In this document: positions 45,588 to 57,530 of the stretch, piece by piece
Position numbering within the stretch: position 1 is the stretch's first letter
Layout of the letters: every line of letters starts with the position of its first letter
Assembly: GCA_905250025.1 (NCBI GenBank)
Contig: CAJNOJ010000152.1
Coordinates: 62,001 to 126,000 of the forward strand
Direction: 5' to 3'
DNA: 64,000 bases
Source: Adineta ricciae
Taxonomy: Eukaryota > Rotifera > Eurotatoria > Adinetida > Adinetidae
The notes under the pieces: model-generated
The model's input: only the letters and a program-made list of their open reading frames with translations
What the model was told of the DNA's origin: nothing
Database searches by the model: none
Position numbers and translations under genes: made by a program

Positions 45588-46746
45588 ATGGCGGTCGATG
45601 CTTCGGGAACAAAATTGACTCAATTGACAAAATATGAGTTGATTCTAGAAGTAAAACGTCTTCAAACAAAAAATACTGAATTGAGACAGAAGCTTTCGCA
45701 AGCTGAAAGTGTTGCTTCAAGCAACGCATGTCTGCTAGAAGCAGCTAAACTACGGTCTGCAAAACATCGTAACGAAAAAGAAAGACTACAACGACTGGAT
45801 CGTTTGTGGCGAATGGCACGTATTATGGTTGTATTTGGCAGTGTCTTGCTGATAATTTATGCTGCTGCTCTGGCCGTTGATGAACATGGACTGTCCGGAG
45901 TCAAGATACCACCGAAGCTACTTTCAACCAACTACAAATGGGTAGTTGATGATCGAATTGGAAGTTTTCTTGTTGGATGCTTAGGTTTCATCATTTCCAT
46001 TCCATCGCAATTGACGTTTCCAGCACCATATCTCTCGTTCGCTGGCGCTTCTTTTTTTGCTGCCGCGCAAATAATAGTCCAGTTTTTATCCAAATGGTAT
46101 ATTGTTTGCTTGATATTATTTGCAATGGTAGCAATGTTCGCCCTTAATTCTGATCGAAAAAAACAGGTTAGTCTTTCAAACTTGATCTCAAGTAATCGAA
46201 ATCATTATTTGATTCCTCATGCCAAAATTCTTTAAACATTTAGTTTGAGGTCGTACCGAATACTAATTGATCACGATGTCTTTGAACAGAGAGATTCAAA
46301 TTTTATCCCTTGACGTAAGATATCTTAGCGTCCGATTCGAGGTTTTTCAGAATTTACTCGTTCGGATATGCGTTCCAACTCTGATCTCACCGGTTCCAAT
46401 GATAACATATGCAGAGCTTGTCTTCCTTTCCATTCGAAAACATTTTAAAAAAAAAAACAGTAGAAAAATTCGAAAAATCTTAAACCGATTCGCTTTTCCA
46501 CTGTTCAGCGCAGTTCCAACATTGGTCCAGATAGAGTTCGACAAGCTCTACCGATTCCAATCACAAAATTTTTCACCCACACCCATGCCATTAACTCGAA
46601 GCATCATCATTTGTTCTATTTCACACTGATACTCAGATCCCCCCCGTATTCTTACCTCTTTTAAATCTTATACAAAGCATTAAATCCTACTTTCTCTATT
46701 CTAGATTAAAATCGAAGACGACGCTGATGTCATGCCGCCAAACTGA
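45588..46746 (+). CDS. Coiled-coil protein with four membrane helices, unknown
   Basis: Exons 45588-46166 and 46705-46746 give 206 aa. Residues about 12-70 form a coiled coil (YELILEVKRLQTKNTELRQK and following). Four hydrophobic helices follow: MVVFGSVLLIIYAAALAV, GSFLVGCLGFIISIPSQL, SFAGASFFAAAQIIVQFL and WYIVCLILFAMVAMFAL. The short last exon adds an acidic tail (IKIEDDADVMPPN). The intron is long for this genome (538 nt). There is no signal peptide before the coiled coil, so the N-terminus is probably cytosolic. I do not recognise the family. An AATAAA follows the stop at 46754. The gene sits between the two copies of the duplicated block and is not itself duplicated. Confidence 0.65.
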
Positions 46747-46753
46747 TAAACAA

Positions 46754-46759
46754 AATAAA
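46754..46759 (+). promoter_or_regulatory. AATAAA polyadenylation signal
   Basis: AATAAA 8 nt after the stop codon of the coiled-coil membrane protein gene; the 3'UTR would be short. Confidence 0.4.
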
Positions 46760-47063
46760 TTTTCCGATCATTTTTTTATTCTTATTCTTGGTTTTGTTCT
46801 GTGTTTCAATACAAACGTTCCACAGATAAACAGAAATTGAGTTTGTTCGGAGTTTTAGTTCCTTGCATCTACAGTTTTCTTGCCGCAGCCATTCGTAACA
46901 GAAAACTTCTCCACAATGGAAAAGTTTACTACTAAAAAGAAGGTGTAATGGAGCTATTTTCCTGAATGAAATATTCAATTTAATTACATAAACTCTAGTA
47001 TAATCGTTCCTGAATGAAAACTAACCTGACGTGTCATTTTCATACACAAGGTGATCGCCATCG
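46760..47063. other. Flank of duplicated block copy 2
   Basis: About 300 bp holding the end of the upstream gene's 3'UTR and the promoter side of copy 2. The last 30 bp align imperfectly with the flank of copy 1. Confidence 0.4.
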
Positions 47064-47089
47064 ATATACATCATATTTACATTAGACAT

Positions 47090-47485
47090 ATGCTTGCAAT
47101 GAGCATTGCGATTGTCTCAGCGATGATTTTGACAGAGAATACTCATCTCAATTACAAACTAACGATGAGTATTTTCCCAGACGCTCATAACCCATCAACT
47201 TCCAAATATTATCATATCATACGTGAAGTTATACTCACCGGTGACCATGATAAGTTTCAACACATATCCATGTCTGGTGAATGTTTCCATGCAATGGATT
47301 TACATTCTGACTCTGTTGAAATTCATACCCACCTGTTTCCTTTTTCAGCATTTCCGATCGTATCTGACGATGCTTATTTGGTCTTTCGAACATATCATTG
47401 TGGCTCAGTTGAGTATGAACAATTTCAACGTCGCATGTCCGTAGAGAATAGTTGTCGATGCATCGGCGACTATTACAATCGCTGA
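47090..47485 (+). CDS. Small secreted protein, unknown (copy 2)
   Basis: Same 131-aa protein as the gene at 41922, with a signal-like N-terminus. The open frame here extends upstream to an ATG at 47051, but that extension is not shared with copy 1, so the common ATG is preferred; it places the hydrophobic segment at the very N-terminus. Confidence 0.55.
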   Translation: MLAMSIAIVSAMILTENTHLNYKLTMSIFPDAHNPSTSKYYHIIREVILTGDHDKFQHISMSGECFHAMDLHSDSVEIHTHLFPFSAFPIVSDDAYLVFRTYHCGSVEYEQFQRRMSVENSCRCIGDYYNR

Positions 47486-47660
47486 TTCTTGGTCGTACGG
47501 TTATAGAAAACCTCATTTACTATTGACTGGTCATCGAAGTAAACACTGCAGTCTTGTAGAAAAATACACACTCTGAGATTATTATTTATTCGATCAAAAA
47601 TTGATTTGTTCAATAACAAATACAGCACAATAACGATAGTTCACATTTTAGTTAATAACC

Positions 47661-48272
47661 CTATGTAAAGTTAGGAGAATCATATCGTCGACGACGATTG
47701 TGAATTCTTCCGAAAACAACAAACCGAACCAAAGTACAACGAGTCTTTGGACGTGTTCTCGTCCCACATCTTCGTCTCACTCTAGTTCTTTGTGACGATA
47801 GATTCGAGAGTGGTGGTTCATCGATTAAGACGTAAGGTGCCGGATCACAAAGTTGAACTGGATGAGTGAGAGAATACCTTAAGGCAATGACACCGATGAA
47901 GCTGCATAAAACCAGTAGTCCATCACGCAGCACCACCCAAGAATATGACGGTAACCAACAATCGGAATCAATACAGTCAACCCATAAATCATCTAGCGCT
48001 TTACACATCGCATCAGGTGGAAACGATATAATTATATGTAGTACCACTGCTCCTAGAACCAAACCATCAAGCGTAGGATGGATCCTATTCCAACCAAAGT
48101 GACAGAATATGGTAACGTAAACAAAGACCACGATCGTCGCGGTTACTTGATTCGACCACCATGACAATCTGAAAAAAGTTTTCATTTCATCAAAACTTTC
48201 TTTAGATGTGCAACATGTATTCGCAAAGAATTCACTCAGTTTCGAGTCTGAATCCGGTAGTATGAATGACAT
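47661..48272 (-). CDS. Small multi-pass membrane protein, unknown (copy 2)
   Basis: Same 203-aa protein as the minus-strand gene at 42493: three hydrophobic segments and an arginine-rich C-terminus. Upstream flanks of the two copies stay identical for about 380 bp and then diverge, so the copies may share proximal promoter elements but differ in distal control. Confidence 0.5.
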   Translation of the reverse strand: MSFILPDSDSKLSEFFANTCCTSKESFDEMKTFFRLSWWSNQVTATIVVFVYVTIFCHFGWNRIHPTLDGLVLGAVVLHIIISFPPDAMCKALDDLWVDCIDSDCWLPSYSWVVLRDGLLVLCSFIGVIALRYSLTHPVQLCDPAPYVLIDEPPLSNLSSQRTRVRRRCGTRTRPKTRCTLVRFVVFGRIHNRRRRYDSPNFT

Positions 48273-48652
48273 CTAACGGCACCTACTCGTCTGATTAGAT
48301 CAACGATATTAAGCCTACCCTGATAGATTATGTCTCCATGTCCATGTGACGATAACTAAAGCATTTGGTATCAAAATAAGAAAGTAAAGATATCGATAGT
48401 TGTCTGTTGTGCATCGAAAGATGAAAGAGACGACGGATGAGACTGATAATGACATAACGATTGGTCAACGATATTCTGCACATATACACACACACACCTA
48501 TATACATTCGATGAACAATGAGACGTTTGAACGACTATTTATATAGTCGTTTATGTTCGTCCGAAAAGAATAACCAATGGAAGTTTTTATTCCGTCTGAA
48601 CAGAGTGCAACAACATATGCGAGAAAGGTATACAGTGAACCTGTTGATTGTA

Positions 48653-49713
48653 TATATCGAGAGACGTTGCTAAAATTATATCTGGCTGAGAGGAATTATC
48701 ACAATTGATCGCGTGAACGAGTAAACGACCGAAGAGAACACATATTCATCATTGGAAGTTTGGCGCAGACTAGAGGAATGTGGCATGTCCGTGTCGGAAA
48801 GTGCATCTAGAAGATTCTATCATCAATTTATGTCATTTATAGATCTATCTCGTAGTAGGAATTGTTTTAAATTTCGAAATGATTGGTGGCACTGGATGAC
48901 ATCTGTTGAAGTTCTAAACAGACACGAAGATTGCAAGAATCCGATTGGTATCGATTCTACAACACTTTGACAACAATAGCATATAACAGAAATGACAGGA
49001 GTGTCTGCAAAACTCTAAGTATGGATACCATTATCATTTATCTTCAATAAAACGCGAACAAAGTAGGCAATGTTAAGCGTGTGTGTATTGTTGTCTACAT
49101 ACGATTGCAACATAATTTGCATACCCGACGTTGATACACGTAAATGATTATTTGTTTTCTTATTTTTGTGAAATATTTTTTACGAACAGAAGCATTTTGT
49201 ATCTTTTGGATATTTTTTGCTGAGCAGTAAAATCTAACAATTGTCCTGTTTATATAAATCATTGACATTGAAAACGTGCTTCATTTCTATTGTGCACAAA
49301 CTAATCTGATTTTCATCTGTGAAGAATGTCCAATCAGTGTCACATCTGAACAAAAGGCAACGCTGACGTAAATTTCTGTTTTACTCTTATTCTACCAATC
49401 AAGGCGAAGAAAGACAAACATGCCATGCGTTTGTTCCTTTTTCTATTTTTTTTTGAGACTGCCACGTCCTTACATTCTACCTGACTAACAAAGTAAAAAA
49501 AGAACGACGAGAAATAGAAAGAAAAAGCAAATGAGACCGAATGTGCATGGTACATACAATATGATTAGCATTCATCGTATACATATAAAGTATTACATTG
49601 AAAACATATGCGTAACATTCGAACGATTATAAACACTCGGAAGTTTTTTTTTATTAACTCGGTATATGAAAAGGAAGAAGTATCATGTACCTGTGCCTTT
49701 TTGTTGTATTTCA
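48653..49713. other. Intergenic region upstream of PDXDC1
   Basis: About 1.06 kb without a convincing gene. A 72-codon plus-strand frame near 48752-48970 shows no motif and no splice partner and was not called. Confidence 0.4.
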
Positions 49714-49714
49714 G
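49714..49714 (+). promoter_or_regulatory. Putative trans-splice acceptor of PDXDC1
   Basis: TTTTTGTTGTATTTCAG ends here, 21 nt upstream of the ATG. It is a strong acceptor without an upstream coding exon. Confidence 0.5.
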
Positions 49715-49735
49715 ATTTGATAAAGTAGGTTGTAA

Positions 49736-52257
49736 ATGGAGCAAAAATTGAATGGGATGGGCGATTCACATATTCGAACAAAACCTTTCGATCACAATCA
49801 TCAAACTGATGTTAATGACGATGATGAGGAAGAAGACGAAATTGACGATCATTCAGCTCATTTAGTTGAATTGAATAATCGAATAAAGAATAATTTCATG
49901 TCTTATTGTTTATCATTTTTACAAGAAGATGAAGACGCTCGAGAATGTGTACATGGTGTTTGGAATAAATATTTACAATGTGTTGGTGATGTGTCAATGG
50001 TAAACTTCAATCAATTTTCTTTTCATTCTCTATTTGGTTCTTTTTTTTTAGATTTCTGCGTTTTTCGATACGCTTTCGTACAGTGTCAAATCATCCATAT
50101 TTCCAAAATATCAAGATGAAATACTCGCATGGTGTCGAGATGTACTGCATATTCAATGCCATGCAATAATTTATTCGACATTCTACTCTGAAACATTCTC
50201 GCGCATTATTCGTTATGTGTTAAAACAATCGAATTTCGATTTGGAGACATCCGAACGAAAAGCAGTTATTTACGTGTCGGCTGATTTCGATCGTAATTTG
50301 AAACATGATTTATTAACGTCAATAACAAGTATTCAATTCGAGCACGTTCGAAAGGATGTTTTATTCGAAGATATGATTGATGTCGATCGACTTCAGGAAT
50401 TAGTTGAGCGAGATTCTAATCATTCGCATTTGTATCCACTGATGATCATTGCAAATGCAGGTGAGATAATGAAGAAAGCCGAGAAGTGATCTATTCAAAT
50501 TTTTGTCATGTTTTAGGTACGAATGTCCTAGGTCGATGTGATGAATTGACAAAATTAAAACAATTTTCACGTCAACATAATCTTTGGCTTCACGTAACTG
50601 GAGATTTGCTCGGCTCGTTAGCACTACTGTCAACTGTGAAAGAAAATGTAAATATCAGTTGTGATAGTCTGAGTATAGATACGATAAAGTTACTTGGCAT
50701 TCAAAATTTGCCATATTTAACATTTTTTCTCCGGCCAATGGTGTCAATGACGAATGGAAAGCCAACCGAATCAAATTTTGGACAGGATGAACAAATTAAT
50801 ACCAATGATTCTTCAACAGTTTCGACAACGAGTACGAATCGAACATCATCGTCATCGTCATCTTATTCATCTTCTACTACGACAAATGACAATAATTCGT
50901 CAGCATCTCCTCCATTTTATGATGCCATTCTACACAATCCATCCATTACTTTCCTGAGTATTTGGTCAATTAGTCAACGATGCTCGAAATCGAATGTGCT
51001 CTATCATATGAAACATTCGTTTGAACTAGTAAATCTGCTATCAAAACGCTTGAAACAAATGAAAACGATAAGAATATTAAATAATGATGATTATGCCCAA
51101 GGAGTCTTAACCTATCAACGTATTTGCGAAGGTGATACACTCAATGATCCATTACCGAAGACTATTATTATTTTTCGTTTTGAAACAACTGATATACTAG
51201 ATGTAAGTATAGAAATAATGAATGATATCGGTATAACTTTTCTGTTCGACAATAATTCAGATTGAACACTTGGATGATCTTCATGGTTATGTTGACCTAT
51301 TGAATCTTTGGCTATTTGATAAGTTATCTCAACAATATCCAAAAATGAATTTAGAACTCTTAAAGTGTATTCATTTCCAAATGCTTAATAATTCCAATGA
51401 GAATTCCTCCACTCAAACAGCTGCACATGCGATTCGCTTTGCTCCATTAGAACATTTACTTGATACGATCGAAGAACAAAACATGCAAGCATTTGTCGAT
51501 GATGTGCAACGTTATATCGATATTCTTGTTGCAACAATGACTGCCCGTGCGCGTCTGAAAACAGTTGTAGCAAAATATGAAAATCTTGTTTCGATTTCCA
51601 TGCCACATTGGGCGGGTATCGGAGCAGTTCGTTACATTCCCAGTCATGAAAAAGCCGACGTTTGTTCGTACGATACAAACACAATTCAAGCTGAGTTAGC
51701 TCGAAAACTTCAAACAAATGATTCAGCATTTTCCTTAGGCGGCGAACCAAACAATGACCAAGAATCGATGTTCTATCTGCGACTAGGAATGATACGAAAA
51801 CAGGATGATCTCGATATTTTATTGCAAAAAATAGCTGTTAGTGGTAAAGAAACTGAAGTAGCATTGAAATATGTCGAAGATATGGCACAAAAAATCAAAC
51901 AAGGAATTGAAAAAGTCCAAAAAGACCTACAGGACGAAAATCAACAGATGCTTGCACAAGAAGGTCTTCTCAGACAATTGCCTGTGATTTCAAGTATGAT
52001 TTCTAACTATCTTCGAACTGAATGCAATTGACGCTCTCGCGCTTCCTTTAGATATCATGTCGTGGTGGAGCCCATCACCAACTGCATCGCCTTTGGCAAC
52101 AAAAGGTCGATCTTTTGATCTAAACTCTGGCCGTATTGAATCGACAGAAAATACTTACGCTTATCGGATGCAGATTAACAAACAATCTCCACACGCTCCA
52201 ATGCATAACGATGATCAAACTCCTGCATTATCACCGTCGCCATCCAATTCAGATTAA
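49736..52257 (+). CDS. PDXDC1: PDXDC1-like pyridoxal-dependent decarboxylase-domain protein
   Basis: Member of the PDXDC1 family, which has the fold of group II decarboxylases and an uncertain enzymatic role. Exons 49736-49999, 50052-50460, 50517-51202, 51261-51993, 52052-52257 sum to 765 aa. The N-terminus is acidic (DDDEEEDEIDD). Family blocks are PLMIIANAGTNVLGRCDEL, LWLHVTGDLLGSLAL, MPHWAGIGAVRYIPSHEKAD and, at the end, LRQLPVISSN with WWSPSP, then GRSFDLNSGRIESTENTYAY. The HVDAA motif of active decarboxylases reads HVTGD, and no obvious catalytic Lys segment is visible, as in other PDXDC1 proteins. A Ser/Thr/Asn-rich insert of about 60 residues lies in the middle. The apparent stop at 52031 is intronic; the last intron is 58 nt. 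Confidence 0.93.
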
Positions 52258-54866
52258 GTTCAACATTCCGTTGATAATAACCATGAACAAAAATCATAAT
52301 TACATTCAATCTGTGATCAAGTTTCTCTCTGGCATATTATTTTATCAAAGATAATGTTTACTGAACTCGGTTTTCCTTTTCTTTTGCTATGCTTGAGTGT
52401 ATTTTCATGTTAAATATTTTATTTGTTTTCTTGCTTGGTTATGCAGTGATTCTAATATTTACTTTTCTTTTGTTATAGTCTCTATTCAATTCTTTCACAA
52501 AATAATAAATTATTGGCAGGAATGTTCTCACAGTCAATCAATTGCACAAGCAAAATTTCCCTAACTAATTGTCATTTCTTTCCTAGACAGAAGAATTTTT
52601 AACGTTCGTATCACTTGTCTAGGTCAAGTTTACTCTCGCATAATCATATATCATATTTGATGCTCTGTATAAATTATTCAAATGTCTTCAATTCTAGCAA
52701 GATGAATATTCCGTGAAATAATAAAGCGAAGCGATAATCATGTTGATGTCCAATAAATTAAGAAGAAAAAAAAACGCATTAGATCTGATATCTCTAATAA
52801 TCTCAAGGACGATGAAATAATCAGGTTGTTGTGTTATTAATCTCTTTCGAAGTTGACACAGATGTTAATAATCAAAATACGATTAGACAGTTTCTATATA
52901 TTGAAAAAAAAAACTCGAATAGAGAAATTGTTCTTTATCTCTATCTGTCTAAACATATGTCAGTTGCTTGTTCGCTCGCTCGCTTGAATTCTCCTGAGAT
53001 CGCTCGTAATAAACTATGTAAAAAAAAAAGTTTTTGCTTATGGAATAGTTCAGTGAGTATTTGAGACGTAGGGAAAGAAAACGATTCTTATGTTCAATAA
53101 TTGATTGATCAAATAATGAAAGAAATTCTCTCCTCTCGTCCCAATAGTTACCCTTGAATCTTTTTCCTTTAAACTAAAAAAAATTGATTGAATGAATATT
53201 ATCAAACGCCTATTGATTTCCGTTGTATTCAAATGGAATTATTCGAAACGGAACAAACGATTGATTTTTGACTACGAGTTCTAATGATAACGAGTTGAGT
53301 TCGTTTAACGAATGAAATTCGATGATATACTTTCACATTTTATCGAGATGTTAATTATGATCCTCTATGATGAATTACATTCGGTATCTGATCTTGAATA
53401 ACTCTCCTACGCTCTGCCATCTGAACACTTGTGTCATTGTTCAGCAAAAATGACATTAGCGATGGGTTCGAGTTGCTCATCAAGAATTTTTCATGAAGTA
53501 CTCGTATGTACATCCATGACGTCGAACGTACTCTTAGAAAAATTTCTTAATTTGATATATTGAGAACTACTGTCATATTTTATTTGAATCCTTGTCATTC
53601 ATTTGATATGATCATCTTATGAACACACTTATGCTTTTTTCTGTTAGATTCAATATTCTCACAGTTTTAATTAAAGTCGAGAGAGAAAAAGATTGTCATT
53701 AATTGTAAATCAATTGATTTATTGACAATTTTTCTTCTTTAACGCATTAATTCGTAACGGCGAAAGTTCTCTAGTGGCTAGTTAATTAATTGAATTGTCA
53801 TTGAATATATGTTTTGTGTTAATTGATTATAAGTAATGAAGAAGTATTCCCTTTATTGTTATGTTCTTTCTTTTTCACTTATTGAGAGACATTCATTTTG
53901 TTCTCGACGAGAAATATTAGCTTGAAAATAGATTTTCTATTCATCTTTTCGCTCATTGATGAAGTTGTATTTAATTCATTCATTTTTCAATAGGGCTGCT
54001 CAGGTATTACTTTTGTACTTATGTTCTTCTTTTTCTAATATTTTATGTTTTCATAAACCGACATTGAATATTTGTCATCGAAAGAAAGAAAACTCAACGG
54101 ATATCCATTCAAGCATGAAGAGGTTATGTAAAATAAGCTTCATGGATTTTGTCCTTAAGATAGAAAGAAGATTTAATCCAAGACGGTTTATTTATTCATG
54201 AAAATCATTGCAAGATATAAAGATGTTCGATAAATTATTGATGTTTGGTTAAAAAAAACAACCAACTGTAGAATGAAATTGATGGCAGACGGTAACCAAA
54301 AAAGAGGAAGAACGGAAGACATATGCTGGTAACAGTAAAAAGTTGAGATGGAAGGGGAAGACGGATCATCACTATCACCATCTCCTCCATTATCATTATC
54401 AGAAAAAGAAAAAAAGATCTTTTCTTCTTGCTAGATGACTCGTGACACACGCAAAGAAAAGAGTCCAGAGAGAGAGAGGAGGGGGGAGAGGGAGAAAATG
54501 GGAAGAGAAACACACAGAAGCGATAGGGAGAGAAAAGGAGCAGGGGTATAATGTGGAAATGAACAAAACTGAAAATAAAAAATAACAAATCTGCTACGTT
54601 GTATGTAATACATCGTTGTAACTCGTCTGTTCTTTTCCTTTTTCTCCATCATTCTTCCTTTTTTTTGCTTCGTTTTGTTCTTATCAACATCAAGTTTTTC
54701 TTTGAGACTATTACAAATAAAACTACTAAATCTTTTCCTTCTCTCTTTCTTTACGTAGAATTCTAACAAAACAAATGTCAGATGGCCAAGCGAATACAAT
54801 GATATGGACGAATAATTCATCTCCAGGCTGACGTTTTGTCAGTCGGAATACATGTCGTAATGTACC
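52258..54866. other. Gene-free interval downstream of PDXDC1
   Basis: About 2.6 kb. An AATAAA at 52504 is a candidate polyadenylation signal for PDXDC1. The rest is AT-rich and contains purine-rich low-complexity DNA around 54400-54560 that yields long but compositionally biased minus-strand frames. No gene is supported. Confidence 0.35.
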
Positions 54867-55081
54867 ATGCATCTCACACACTTCTTCTCAATGATTCTTC
54901 TCATTCCTATTTACAATCAAATCTTCTCACTTGCCATGCAAATAATTAGCACGAGTACGAGTACAACAAAGACATTAACTACTAAAACAACATCGGATGT
55001 GATTGATTTACAAGATGGCCATCCAAATCATCGATTATGGCAAAAGATGATTGATTCTGAACGTGCATCATCTCATGATTG
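54867..55081 (+). CDS. Candidate first exon with signal peptide (partial gene)
   Basis: From ATG at 54867 the frame encodes a hydrophobic signal-like segment (FFSMILLIPIYNQIFSLAM), a Thr/Ser-rich stretch and then DVIDLQDGHPNHRLWQKMID before a consensus donor (TG|GTATGT) at 55082. It resembles the first exon of a secreted or neuropeptide-type protein. No convincing downstream exon was found. One possible continuation is an acceptor at 56651 giving a short acidic tail ending SMDFSNFND at about 56721, but the intron would be 1.6 kb. Gene status is uncertain. Confidence 0.3.
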
Positions 55082-57407
55082 GTATGTTGTTATCTATTTC
55101 GATCAAGTTCTTTCTAGTTCTTTTTTGTTGTTGTTGCTCTTTTCCGTTTCGAGAATGTTGTACTTTGATCAAACTAACAAGTATATATAGAAAGAGAGAG
55201 AGCAGCAGCGAGGAAAGTGAAGATGAATGATGAATGGCAGGTACATAGAAACTAATGGCTTTCTTATTGTTATCGGGAAAAGTATTTAAATCTTTTGACA
55301 AGAAACATATTGTAAAATCAAGATAGACGAACAATAGAATAACAGCCATCTCATATATATGCTCTCATTCATTTCGCTCTCGTTCAGTTAAATCATTATA
55401 TTCTATAGTTCTTATTTATTTACAATTTTCTTTTTTGAATGTCGCATTATTAATACCTACAAGTAAATAAGAAAGAACGGGAAAGAATAGAGATATTTCC
55501 TTAATCGATGAAATGTATTTCGACGAAGGATTTGATAGGTTATTGAAAACAATTCGTGGAAACAATCGGATATGAAGTCCAAGTTTTAGAAATTCATACG
55601 ATAATTAACCTTTTTCCTCACATCGAATAAATACAAAAAAAAAGGAACGGAAAGTTTTCAAAAGAGGAACCATGGTTTGAAATCGCTAAAACATGCGAGC
55701 CGGATGTTCATTGCCAGTCAACATGTTGCCGATTCATTTTTTACTTCGACTCTTCGAAGATGACTACTAAGTGACTGAATGAGTAAGAAAGAGGTAGAAA
55801 AAAGCAAAAAACTTCGTTCAGCACGACATCTAATAGCGAGAATGCATTCTTCTCTATTACACAATCTCAATAATAATGAAATGTAGTTGAAGACAACTTG
55901 TCTTCTTCATTTATTTCAAATGCAATGCTATTTAGCAACATTTTACACATAAAATCTTTTTCGTGTAATTCTTCAGTGATTAACAGTAGTTAGTTCACAG
56001 TCTTGGATTTCACATGTCGATAAAAGCATTATCGGATTGTATTCATTTTTTCTCTCTTTCTGTTTCTTATTTTTAAAGCCTATTAGAGAAATCTCTAAGT
56101 GTATTGTTGTTGTTTTCTTGCATGGTATTGAACACATTTCACCGAGAATTCAACAATGAAGTTATGTCGAAGACAAATTCAATGAGAAAATCCCGCATAT
56201 CTCGACGTATCGTTGACATTCATCGATGTTGTTGTTTTGTGACTGAATCAATTACGGCTCCTTAATATGGATACACATTCTTATGCTAATCAGTCGGAGA
56301 CCTAAATACTGAAGTAATCATGATACGATACATAAACACATGACAAGTACGACGGCAAGAAGTTTTGACAGACCAGAATATGCCATTCAGTGAAATTCTC
56401 ATATTCATGGTGTATGCATGTTGACGATGACAACGTTAAGAAATAAATATGGAGCAGATAAAGCTGAAATTCGATTATTCGCACGTCTGATTAAGTGCCA
56501 AAACAGTAATAGAGTTGTTAGGAAGATTCTTGCTCGTAATGTATTTCAATTAACATTAATCGTGAAAAGAACGATTATTTTTTATTTGACATGACATTAG
56601 ATATAAATATGCGAATGTCTATCATACTTAATCTTTCTAATTATCAGAGAGTTTGTACATGGAAACAGATTTTGATTTTATGATGCAACAGTCGATGGAT
56701 TTCTCAAACTTCAACGACTGATTTTTTGTATTCATTCTTGATTTTTCTCGTTGACATAGCCAACATTCTATTGATTGAAACGAGTCTACATCGAACTGGT
56801 GATTCTTCGTCGTCGTTTCTTTTTTTTCCTTTCCCACTCTATTTAACCGAAAGTGACGCTGATCCCAGTTGATGAAGGCCAACAATAGAAAAGTGAACAC
56901 TGTAAGAGGGTGTCGATAAAAGAGCGTAATCGTTTATTATAGTTCTGTCTTGCCAAGAATTGAATTGTCCTGGTGTAAATTGATTTTGAGAATGACAAGC
57001 GAATACAATGATATAGAGAAATTTGAAAAAAAAAACGAGACTACCAAGAAGGGAGGAGCGTGTGTATGAAAAAGATGAGGAAAAAGAAAGACAACAATGG
57101 AAAGAAAAACTGAAGAAGGGCAGAGGCAATGCCTTAATCGACTAACAACGTCTAAAAATACTTGTATGGAGGTTATAATGCGGTGAACAATTGCAAAGCA
57201 AAAATTGTTAGAAGAAGAATCCCAGCGAATGGAAACAGAATTGTGAGAGAAATAGAGAGAGAGAGAGAGAGAGAGACAGAGAAAGTCCAAATATAAAGAA
57301 AAGACGGCGCTAACAATGGAACAAATGTTATAGTAGAGTGATTCTCATCTAGTTTGATCGCAGTATTCCTCTAGTTCTTGTTTCGTTGGCCATGTTCATC
57401 AGTCTTA
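55082..57407. other. Interval without confirmed genes
   Basis: About 2.3 kb, AT-rich, with an AG dinucleotide run at 57253-57276. Minus-strand frames between 56.6 and 57.3 kb are hydrophobic/serine-rich because of purine-rich complement and are not supported. Confidence 0.35.
57253..57276. repeat. AG dinucleotide microsatellite
   Basis: About 12 AG units in a purine-rich region. No coding association. Confidence 0.8.
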
Positions 57408-57410
57408 CCC

Positions 57411-57530
57411 ATGGTTCAATCCAATATTATAATCGCAGTTATTCTTGCTGCACTTTCCTCTCAATATCCGTTGTTGTGTGAAGAACAGTCAACAAATAGG
57501 AAGAATTTGATCACTAATGATCTCATCGGG
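57411..57530 (+). CDS. Candidate signal-peptide exon of a small secreted protein
   Basis: From the ATG at 57411 the frame encodes MVQSNIIIAVILAALSSQYP, a typical signal peptide, then LLCEEQSTNRKNLITNDLIG before a GT donor (GTGGGT) near 57531. A TAATCTAG acceptor near 57645 could add a very short tail in more than one phase, giving a peptide of about 45-50 residues. There is one cysteine after the signal peptide. The evidence is only the signal-like sequence and splice sites, so it is a weak candidate. Confidence 0.25.

Larger units (their letters stand above)
47064..48652. repeat. Duplicated 1,589-bp block, copy 2
   Basis: Second copy of 41896-43484 in the same orientation. Differences seen by eye are at about 47105, 48562 and 48572. 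Outside the block similarity falls off abruptly but does not vanish (for example GAGAGA after the right end), which suggests an older duplication with a recently homogenised core. Confidence 0.95.

Noticed and set aside
46267..46629. 120-codon frame in the intron of the coiled-coil membrane gene
   Set aside because: It lies inside a GT-AG intron, has no motif and is basic/AT-driven.
41896..48652. The duplicated block as a transposon
   Set aside because: No transposase, terminal inverted repeats, long terminal repeats or target-site duplication visible.
49340..49555. Minus-strand hydrophobic/basic frame
   Set aside because: Compositional product of poly-T and poly-A; no splice or family evidence.
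54235..54820. Two long minus-strand frames rich in Ser, Phe and Leu
   Set aside because: They arise from a purine-rich low-complexity tract (54400-54560); no domain or conserved motif.
56839..57290. Overlapping minus-strand hydrophobic frames
   Set aside because: They include a translated AG microsatellite and have no supported start or partner exon.
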